NCBI GenBank assembly: GCA_902495985.1
Contig: CABUZF010000022.1
Location: forward strand, 1-11,359
DNA length: 11,359 nucleotides
Reading direction: 5' to 3'
Source: an uncultured Collinsella sp.
Lineage (GTDB): Bacteria; Actinomycetota; Coriobacteriia; Coriobacteriales; Coriobacteriaceae
Under the pieces are notes generated by a model. That model made no database searches, was not told the DNA's origin, and saw only the letters and a program-made list of their open reading frames with translations. The translations under genes and the position numbers were made by a program. Positions 6,116-11,359 of this stretch are shown here, in pieces; the first letter of the stretch is position 1, and every line of letters begins with the position of its first letter.

Positions 6116-7183
6116 TTATTGTACAGCCATTTCTTTAAGCTTCTCAGCCATCAACAAACACACGTCTTCCGATTGCGGGTACACGCCAAAATGATCGAAG
6201 AAACCATGGTCACATCCGGCATATTCGATGACCTCGACATCGATTCCTGAAGACCGTAATTTTGTAGCCCATTTTTCATCGGGGATACGAAGCGGATCGT
6301 ATTCGGATGTCACGATAGTCACCGGGGGGAAATCAGTGCAGTCCTCAAGCATTAGCGCAGAAATCAACGGGTCATGAGGAGACATTTTTCCGTGTGCACA
6401 AAGTTCGACCATCGGGCCGTCCGAATCGCGAAGATGGTCGATGCGAAAACGCGCAACGTCCTCTTGATCGGCTATCGCAGGAAAATCCTCATATCCCTCG
6501 CCCTGTTCGCCCGCAAGGTCGACTTCAGGATAGATTTCGAAGGCATGGGCTACAGCTCCAGCACCCCTGAGCTGAACACACGCATTAGTAAGGCTTCCTC
6601 CCGCAGAGTCGCCGGCGACCATTATTTTATGAGGATCGATTCCGAGATCCCCGGCATGCTCGCGCACATAATCAAGAGCAAGAACGCAATCCTCGATCTG
6701 CCCGGGAAATGCCGTCTCCGGCGCCAAGCGGTATTCCGGATAAACCACCACTGCACCAGACTTTTCGGCGATGAACTCGAGCTGATGTTCAAATTGCAGA
6801 ACATTCCCCGCCATAAACGCGCCGCCATGCAGGTAAACTAGCGCTGGACTTGCCTCCTTATGATTTGGTGGCGTCCAGACGAATAAATCTATATAGCGAT
6901 CGGCTGCCTCCATGAGGACCTCATCGCGCTGAACCTCACCATCGAGTAGGCGGTATGTCGGCTTATCCGGGCGATGACGCATTCCAATAAGGCTCGTCCA
7001 GCTCGGAGACATGCTAACATTCCGCATCTTCTTGCGGGATACCTCGAGAATTCGCGGGTCAAGCACATGCTCTCTTTCATCATCAGGAACCGGACGAATT
7101 TGAACCTCGAGTCCCCTCTTCTCGGTTATAAACGAGCGACCGGAGATGGCGCCAATCAACGCCTCGTCGTATTGTCTGCCCAT
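6116..7183 (-). CDS. Alpha/beta hydrolase, hormone-sensitive-lipase (acetyl-esterase) family
   Basis: This 355-residue protein carries the HSL-family motifs (alpha/beta-hydrolase fold 3): the oxyanion-hole HGG in LVYLHGGAFMAGN (115-127), YRLAPE (151-156), the nucleophile Ser193 in GDSAGGS (191-197), the acid Asp296 in SEYDPLR (293-299) and His326 in GCDHGFF (323-329). The triad is complete, so it should hydrolyse short-chain carboxylic esters in the cytosol. There is no signal peptide. The first 95 residues precede the core and resemble the cap region of this family. The ATG at 7183 has GAGGGG about 8 nt upstream. It diverges from a GntR-type regulator that in turn faces a PTS operon, so it may deacylate an imported sugar or glycoside; this is inference from neighbours. 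The true substrate is unknown. Confidence 0.92.
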   Translation of the reverse strand: MGRQYDEALIGAISGRSFITEKRGLEVQIRPVPDDEREHVLDPRILEVSRKKMRNVSMSPSWTSLIGMRHRPDKPTYRLLDGEVQRDEVLMEAADRYIDLFVWTPPNHKEASPALVYLHGGAFMAGNVLQFEHQLEFIAEKSGAVVVYPEYRLAPETAFPGQIEDCVLALDYVREHAGDLGIDPHKIMVAGDSAGGSLTNACVQLRGAGAVAHAFEIYPEVDLAGEQGEGYEDFPAIADQEDVARFRIDHLRDSDGPMVELCAHGKMSPHDPLISALMLEDCTDFPPVTIVTSEYDPLRIPDEKWATKLRSSGIDVEVIEYAGCDHGFFDHFGVYPQSEDVCLLMAEKLKEMAVQ

Positions 7184-7307
7184 CTTAAATCCCCTCTCGG
7201 CGATAACGCCAAATCGATATTTCCATAACTTTTGAGATAACGGCTTATGATGTCCTCAGTTGTCGTATATCTATGTACTAAAGAAACTGAAGACCAAGGG
7301 GTCCACC
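7184..7307. promoter_or_regulatory. Divergent promoter region of the hydrolase and GntR-type regulator
   Basis: This 124-base AT-rich region separates the two divergent starts. A plus-strand TATGAT (7246-7251) is a candidate -10 for the regulator, without a convincing -35. ATAAC occurs three times on the plus strand (7203, 7225, 7237), two of them within GATAACG. I found no good palindrome of the GT-N-AC type expected for HutC-subfamily regulators, and no copy of the 38-bp palindrome found upstream of the PTS genes. Confidence 0.45.
7194..7206. repeat. 13-bp inverted repeat, copy over the hydrolase ribosome binding site
   Basis: CTCTCGGCGATAA on the plus strand is the reverse complement of 6100-6112. 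In the hydrolase mRNA it reads TTATCGCCGAGAG and its end runs into the ribosome site GAGAGGGG. It also overlaps a small local hairpin, GGCG-ATAA-CGCC (7200-7211). Confidence 0.8.
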
Positions 7308-8063
7308 ATGCCTGCAGCAAAAGACGAGCTCACTCAGCCAGAGCTTCTCTATCAGACCGTTGAAAACGATATCCTCAAGAAAATAGTTTCTGGCGAACTC
7401 CCCGGCGGCAGTCAGATTCCCACCGAAACCGAGCTTTGCAAGCAATACAAAGTAAGCAGGATCACCGTAAGACGCGCCGTACAGAATCTCATTGACCAAA
7501 ACTTGCTCTACCGCCTGCGAGGCAAGGGGACATTCGTAAACCCATCGAAGCTCACCCTGAAACGAGGAACAAGCACCATTTTCAATTTGAGCTCCGACCC
7601 CCAATACGGCGATAAAACAACCAAGTCCATCTTGGAAACAGGCTTGATCAAGGCTGATGCCCACATTGCACGGGAGCTCAAAATTGACAACGGAACCGTA
7701 GTGCAACGAGTTGCGCGCTTGGTTTATATCGAAAATGCCCCCTGCGCCATCGACACCATTTATGCAACGCAGGGCACTCTACCCGGACTACTGGAGCTTC
7801 TCACAGACAATGCCAGTCTTTTCGACCTGATCGCCAACCATTACAGCATCGCAACCGGTATTGAGAAACTCAAAATCACCGCAGGAATAGCGGGGCTCCA
7901 AGAAGCAAACCTTCTCGGTTATATCGTTGGAGCCCCCGTGAGCGTTGTCGAGCACGTCACATATGCCTGCAATGAAATGCCGCTCCACTATTCGAAAACC
8001 GTTTGGCGAGCAGACGCATCGTCCTTCGAGTTCAGCATCTCAAAAGATGGACGCCTTCTCTAG
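7308..8063 (+). CDS. GntR-family transcriptional regulator, HutC subfamily (UTRA domain)
   Basis: This 251-residue DNA-binding regulator has a GntR winged helix-turn-helix at about 14-78: YQTVENDILKKIVSGELPGG, then PTETELCKQYKVSRITVRRAV (recognition helix) and the wing RLRGKGTFV. A UTRA-type effector domain (about 100-246) follows, with GLIKADAHIARELKID, QRVARLVYIENAPCAIDTIY and a final VWRADASSFEFSIS. Regulators of this class usually bind a sugar phosphate or amino sugar and repress adjacent uptake genes. The start at 7308 has AAGGGG about 6 nt upstream; a TTG at 7260 would add 16 residues but has no better site. It diverges from the hydrolase and converges with the PTS IID gene, sharing the last 4 bases, so all these genes are plausible targets. 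The effector is unknown. Confidence 0.93.
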   Translation: MPAAKDELTQPELLYQTVENDILKKIVSGELPGGSQIPTETELCKQYKVSRITVRRAVQNLIDQNLLYRLRGKGTFVNPSKLTLKRGTSTIFNLSSDPQYGDKTTKSILETGLIKADAHIARELKIDNGTVVQRVARLVYIENAPCAIDTIYATQGTLPGLLELLTDNASLFDLIANHYSIATGIEKLKITAGIAGLQEANLLGYIVGAPVSVVEHVTYACNEMPLHYSKTVWRADASSFEFSISKDGRLL

Positions 8064-8920
8064 CCCAAAATCCCCAGGACGCCGAGCACAATACCCGCAG
8101 CGAGAATGCCCACAATCTGCCAAATAATTTTGACCTGTTTCTTATTGCAAAGACACATGATCCCGAACGCGCAGAGCGGCAAAAGAGCCGGGAATATCCC
8201 ATCGAGCGTTTCCTGCAACTTAAACGCGGTGTCGCCGAAGTTAAGAGCGAGCGGAGTGGTAACTGCAACGGTGGTCGCCACCATTCCACCAACTACCATT
8301 AGTCCCACAATCGCCAGGCCGGACGTAACTTTGTGCATTACATCAGAATCGTTCAGCTTCGAAATCATGCCACTGCCAAGCGAATAACCATACTGAAGCC
8401 CAAACCAGCGGATCAGGATCGTTGGGACATTATAAAGAAGCAGGAACAGGATTGGGCCGAGCAGACTGCCCGAAAGGCAAAGTCCTGTCACAACGCCCGT
8501 CGCAATCATGCGAAGCGTACTGGCAATCAGTGAATCTCCAATACCGGAAAGCGGAGCCATAAGCGATGCTTTCATGGCGTTAATTGAGGCGGTGTCAAAG
8601 TCCTGATTGTTGGCGTTTTCCTCCTCCATGGAGGCCACAATGCCGGCGACCAGAGGATTAAACGTAACTTGAATATTGTAGAACTCAAGATGACGCTTAT
8701 ATGCCTCGATCCGGTCTTCAGGCTTATCGTATAACCGCTTGATTACCGGAATCATGTCGTAGCAGAAACCAACGTTCATTTGTCGGTCAAAGCTCCACAT
8801 GATGTTGAGTGGAAAGCTGCGCCAAAATAACGCCTTTAAGTCTTTCTTGGTTATTCTCTTATCGGTCGATTTATTTGACTCCGGCGAGAGCTCAAGAACA
8901 TCATTAGAATTCGTTGTCAT
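8060..8920 (-). CDS. PTS mannose-family transporter, IID component
   Basis: IID pairs with IIC to form the membrane channel of mannose-family phosphotransferase systems. The 286-residue product carries IID signatures: FWRSFPLNIMWSFDRQMNVG (32-51), the FNPLVAGIVASMEEENA block (87-103), MAPLSGIGDSLIASTLR (121-137), and GYSLGSGMI (178-186). Hydrophobic segments lie in the middle (about 138-165 and 200-223) and at the C-terminus (about 242-286). The start at 8920 has AAGGAGG 6 nt upstream and lies within the 3' end of IIC (17-nt overlap), showing translational coupling. Its stop and the stop of the convergent regulator share one CTAG, with no terminator between them. Substrate cannot be deduced. 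Confidence 0.95.
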   Translation of the reverse strand: MTTNSNDVLELSPESNKSTDKRITKKDLKALFWRSFPLNIMWSFDRQMNVGFCYDMIPVIKRLYDKPEDRIEAYKRHLEFYNIQVTFNPLVAGIVASMEEENANNQDFDTASINAMKASLMAPLSGIGDSLIASTLRMIATGVVTGLCLSGSLLGPILFLLLYNVPTILIRWFGLQYGYSLGSGMISKLNDSDVMHKVTSGLAIVGLMVVGGMVATTVAVTTPLALNFGDTAFKLQETLDGIFPALLPLCAFGIMCLCNKKQVKIIWQIVGILAAGIVLGVLGILG

Positions 8921-9680
8921 CGTCAACCTCCTTAGCGACCGCCGCACTGGCAGGCATAAAAATGTGAGCCATATTGAGAATCCCAATCAGGATCAGCGAA
9001 AACGCCACGATACCGATCGTCGGAATGTTTAGATAGGCACTCAGCAAGAAGCCTCCAAAGAATAGGAAGCTCAGCTCCTTGGTGGACAGGATTGACATAA
9101 GCTGCGCAAATCCAAGCGCGGGCAGAATACCCGTTGCGATCGTAAGCCCATTCGTAAGCCAATCAGGAATGGCGTCAATCAGTGCCTGAACAGCATCATT
9201 TCCAACGTAAAAAGCCACGCCGCAAATCAAGCCAAGCGCAATGATGTAGAGAATTCCATTGGTCCACATAGCGGCTGCAATCGTTTTGGGGTCGTCTTTT
9301 TCGGCACCACGATCAGCCCAGACAGCCATAGGAGGCGTAACAACGCTATACATAAGGCTGTCAAACATGCCGGCAAGCACCGCAGTGGGCATAGCAATAG
9401 TCAGAGCGGTCTCGGGACCCGCACCCATAGTAATCGCAAAGGCTGTTCCCAAAACTGAACCAACAATTACGTTGGGCGGCACGGCAGCACCAACCTGCCA
9501 GACCCCCATGAACGCGAGTTCGAGCTGGAAACCAACAATAACGCCAGTCGGAATATCACCCAAAAAAATACCGACGATCGCTCCGAGGACAATCGGCCGC
9601 TCGACCATCGCAGTACCGAGTAAATAATCCGATTGACCTATCGCAGCGGCAAGACCAACCAGAAAAGCCTGAAGCAGCAT
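8904..9680 (-). CDS. PTS mannose/sorbose-family transporter, IIC component
   Basis: This 258-residue polytopic membrane protein is the translocating subunit. It shows the EII-Sor (IIC) pattern: SDYLLGTAMVERPIVLGAIVG (17-37), GDIPTGVIVGFQLELAFMG (41-59), then AAVPPNVIVGSVLGTAFAI (65-83), and a C-terminal run of hydrophobic segments from about residue 178 to 246. The N-terminal ATG is used directly, with a purine-rich GAGGGAG about 4 nt upstream. It follows IIB after 14 bases and overlaps IID by 17 nt, so the three genes form one tight operon. The acidic tail EVDDDNEF is encoded in the overlap with IID. Confidence 0.95.
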   Translation of the reverse strand: MLLQAFLVGLAAAIGQSDYLLGTAMVERPIVLGAIVGIFLGDIPTGVIVGFQLELAFMGVWQVGAAVPPNVIVGSVLGTAFAITMGAGPETALTIAMPTAVLAGMFDSLMYSVVTPPMAVWADRGAEKDDPKTIAAAMWTNGILYIIALGLICGVAFYVGNDAVQALIDAIPDWLTNGLTIATGILPALGFAQLMSILSTKELSFLFFGGFLLSAYLNIPTIGIVAFSLILIGILNMAHIFMPASAAVAKEVDDDNEF

Positions 9681-9694
9681 ATTTCTCCCTCTTC

Positions 9695-10171
9695 CTACAA
9701 ATCAAAACTTGTTACGATGCGTTTTTTCTCGCTAGCAACCTGCCTTACCTCGAACTCGATTCCATCAGCCATGGCTTTCTTAATTTCATTAATATCGGAT
9801 TGGGAAAGGCGCACAGCAGGGCCAAGCTCCTTTACGCTATCCCCCAACGGTCGAGCGCCGCCTAAATTCACAGACGTTATTTTTGGACACGCACGCGCAA
9901 CTTCACAGGCGTCATGTACATTTCCCGCAACAACAATTAGCTCGTATTTATCCACCGCGCTTCCGTTAAGGGCCACGATGGAATCTTCTACACTTTTGAC
10001 AACCAATTTGGCATCAGCGGGTTTTGCAATTCGCAGCGCTTGAATTCGCTCTTTGCTTGCGGCGTACTCATCTGAAACCACAAGAATAGCGTTTGCTTCA
10101 AGCGTTGGATACCAAGAGAACACGGTCTGCCCATGCACTAACCGGCTATCGACGCGACACAGTTTAATCAT
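9695..10171 (-). CDS. PTS mannose/sorbose-family IIB component
   Basis: IIB carries the phosphoryl group from IIA to the sugar. The 158-residue cytosolic protein opens with KLCRVDSRLVHGQT (3-16), the family signature, where His13 is the expected phosphorylated residue. DEYAASKERIQALRIAKP (34-51) and SVNLGGARPLGDSVKELGPAVRL (about 100-122) also fit. The start at 10171 is chosen because AAAGGGG stands about 5 nt upstream; an in-frame upstream ATG at 10225 would add 18 residues that do not belong to the fold. It is the first gene of the operon. No IIA gene is adjacent on either side, so IIA must be supplied from elsewhere. Sugar specificity (mannose, sorbose, fructose, amino sugars and others occur in this family) is not readable here. 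Confidence 0.95.
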   Translation of the reverse strand: MIKLCRVDSRLVHGQTVFSWYPTLEANAILVVSDEYAASKERIQALRIAKPADAKLVVKSVEDSIVALNGSAVDKYELIVVAGNVHDACEVARACPKITSVNLGGARPLGDSVKELGPAVRLSQSDINEIKKAMADGIEFEVRQVASEKKRIVTSFDL

Positions 10172-10216
10172 TTTGCCCCTTTCTCGACTTGAACACAGAC
10201 AATCATCCTTGACTGC

Positions 10217-10254
10217 TAATGGCATATTACGTCATATGACGTAATATGCCATTA
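10217..10254. promoter_or_regulatory. Perfect 38-bp palindrome upstream of the PTS operon
   Basis: Every base of 10217-10235 pairs with 10236-10254 with no spacer. The element contains two overlapping 16-bp pseudo-palindromes, CATATTACGTCATATG (10223-10238) and CATATGACGTAATATG (10233-10248), each centred on ACGT and offset by 10 bp. It lies about 46 bases above the IIB start and overlaps a possible -10 (TATTAC) whose TTCAAG -35 lies 16 bases upstream on the minus strand. It is best read as an operator for one or two regulator dimers. Neighbouring GntR-type control is a guess, since the motif was not found near the regulator's own promoter. Confidence 0.8.
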
Positions 10255-10340
10255 CATAATATCTTGAACGGTTGAATATCACCGCTAAATGGTATTTATC
10301 TCTAAAAACAGGAGGTGCAGTCCGTCTAGACACAGTGCGT

Positions 10341-10425
10341 CGGGGCGAGAGGGGCCGAGTTTCCTCCTGAGCGACTCTGCTTGCAGCCGGAGCGAAAGGG
10401 GGAAATCTCGGCCCCTCCCGCCCCG
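10341..10425 (-). terminator. Large GC-rich stem-loop behind carB
   Basis: An 85-nt imperfect hairpin: 10341-10364 pairs with 10401-10425 over about 23 bp with one mismatch and one bulge. It begins 15 bases beyond the carB stop codon on the minus strand. No T-run follows directly; a TTTTT comes about 25 bases later (10313-10317). It is a likely 3' end or RNA-stabilising structure, or alternatively a palindromic repeat like the one at 4892-4963. Confidence 0.6.
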
Positions 10426-10439
10426 GCCGGCCAGGTCAA

Positions 10440-11359
10440 CTACACCGTGTACTGCGGCAGGTCCTGCAGGGCGATGACGTCCATGCCCATGTCGTTGGCG
10501 CTGCCGTGACCCTGCTGGTCTTCGCGCACGGCCTCGATGGCACTCACGTACGTGTTGGCGGCAGACATCGCCGTCACGCAGGTCACGCCGCGGCGCACGG
10601 CCTCGGTACGCAGCAGGTAGCCATCGCCACGCGAGCCCGGGCCGTACGGTGTGTTGATGATCACTGCAATCTTGCCATCGGCGATGAGGTCGCCGATGTT
10701 GGGACGCTCGCCGTCGTGCGGGCCGCTGATCTTTTCCACGACCTCGCACGTCACGTTGCCTCCGCGCAGCACGCGCGCCGTACCCTCGGTAGAGCAGATG
10801 TCAAAGCCCAGGTAGCGCAGGATACGGGCGACCGAAAGGATATGACGCTTGTCGCGGTCGCACACGCTAATGAACACCTTGCCGCAGCTCGGATCGGGCA
10901 GCTGGTAGTCAATCGCCAGCTGCGTCTTGGCGTATGCTTCGGGATAGCTCTTGGCGATACCCATGACCTCGCCCGTCGACTTCATCTCGGGCCCCAAGAT
11001 AACGTCGGCTCCCGGGAAACGGCCCCAGGGCATAACGGCTTCCTTCATGCAGAACCAGTCCAGCTGACGCTCGTCACTCGGCAGGCCCAAGCTCGCGATG
11101 GAATCGCCCGCCATGATACGCGCCGCGCACTTGGCCAGCGGCACGCCGGTGGCCTTGGAGATGAACGGCACGGTACGGCTGGCACGCGGGTTGGCCTCGA
11201 TCACGTAAACAGTCTCGCCCTTGATGGCATACTGCACGTTGACCAGACCGCGGACTCCCAGCGCCATCGCGATGCGGCGCGTGGTCTCGCGAAGCTTCGC
11301 CTGCAGGCTCTCGCTAAAGCTGAACGGCGGAATGCAGGTCGCAGAGTCACCGGAGTGGA
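10440..11359 (-). CDS. carB: Carbamoyl-phosphate synthase large subunit CarB, C-terminal part (runs off the right edge)
   Basis: CarB makes carbamoyl phosphate for pyrimidine and arginine synthesis, together with the glutaminase CarA. The window holds 305 codons plus stop of a protein normally near 1,070 residues. The first visible residues, HSGDSATCIPPFSF, belong to the second ATP-grasp domain, followed by RGLVNVQYAI and VIEANPRASRTVPFISKATG, the nucleotide and metal-binding end of that domain. The MGS-like regulatory domain follows: KVFISVCDRDKRHILSVARI, LGFDICSTEGTARVL and a region with VIINTPYGPGSRGDGYLLR. The product ends ALQDLPQYTV. The frame continues unbroken to the right edge, so the N-terminal two thirds lie outside. 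A large stem-loop begins 15 bases after the stop. Its GC content is clearly higher than in the PTS genes next to it. Confidence 0.97.
   Translation of the reverse strand, partial: HSGDSATCIPPFSFSESLQAKLRETTRRIAMALGVRGLVNVQYAIKGETVYVIEANPRASRTVPFISKATGVPLAKCAARIMAGDSIASLGLPSDERQLDWFCMKEAVMPWGRFPGADVILGPEMKSTGEVMGIAKSYPEAYAKTQLAIDYQLPDPSCGKVFISVCDRDKRHILSVARILRYLGFDICSTEGTARVLRGGNVTCEVVEKISGPHDGERPNIGDLIADGKIAVIINTPYGPGSRGDGYLLRTEAVRRGVTCVTAMSAANTYVSAIEAVREDQQGHGSANDMGMDVIALQDLPQYTV

Noticed and set aside
10324..10331. GTCTAGAC, an 8-bp palindrome resembling the core of NagR/DasR-type operators
   Set aside because: It lies between the carB hairpin and the PTS promoter with poorly matching flanks. 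Eight bases are too few to claim an operator, and no second copy was found near the regulator.

Overview
The window looks like a chromosomal segment of a high-GC Gram-positive anaerobe of the class Coriobacteriia, probably Collinsella or a close relative. This is an inference from the protein sequences (PurF, PurE, CarB, a class B sortase, mannose-family PTS) and the GC-rich housekeeping genes. Nothing in the window fixes the species.

Region 1 (1-4890) is GC-rich core. The 5' part of purF (minus strand, cut by the left edge) diverges from a plus-strand gene for a membrane protein of the CmpB/'putative ABC transporter permease' family. That gene converges on a minus-strand group, purE -> class B sortase -> small MoaE-like protein, with a strong 15-bp stem-loop between the converging 3' ends. 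A purE promoter -10 lies near 4860, just upstream of a 72-nt almost perfect palindrome (4892-4963).

Region 2 (about 4965-10320) is lower in GC and reads as accessory. It holds a RelE/Phd-YefM-type toxin-antitoxin pair with its own terminator and a palindromic operator. Next are an HSL-family alpha/beta hydrolase, a divergently transcribed GntR/HutC-type regulator, and a mannose-family PTS operon in the order IIB-IIC-IID, with no IIA gene. The regulator and IID converge so tightly that their stop codons share one CTAG. A perfect 38-bp palindrome sits upstream of the PTS operon and resolves into two overlapping operator-like sites one helical turn apart. A 13-bp inverted repeat brackets the hydrolase gene and could pair across the mRNA over the ribosome binding site.

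Region 3 (10341-11359) returns to GC-rich core. It has a large GC-rich stem-loop behind carB and then the 3' third of carB (minus strand, cut by the right edge).

Working model: the purine/pyrimidine genes (purF, purE, carB) are the conserved background, with an uptake-and-processing cassette (PTS + esterase + GntR) and a toxin-antitoxin module lying between purE and carB. The sugar or acyl-sugar substrate cannot be read from sequence. No rRNA, tRNA, CRISPR array, transposase or integrase is visible.
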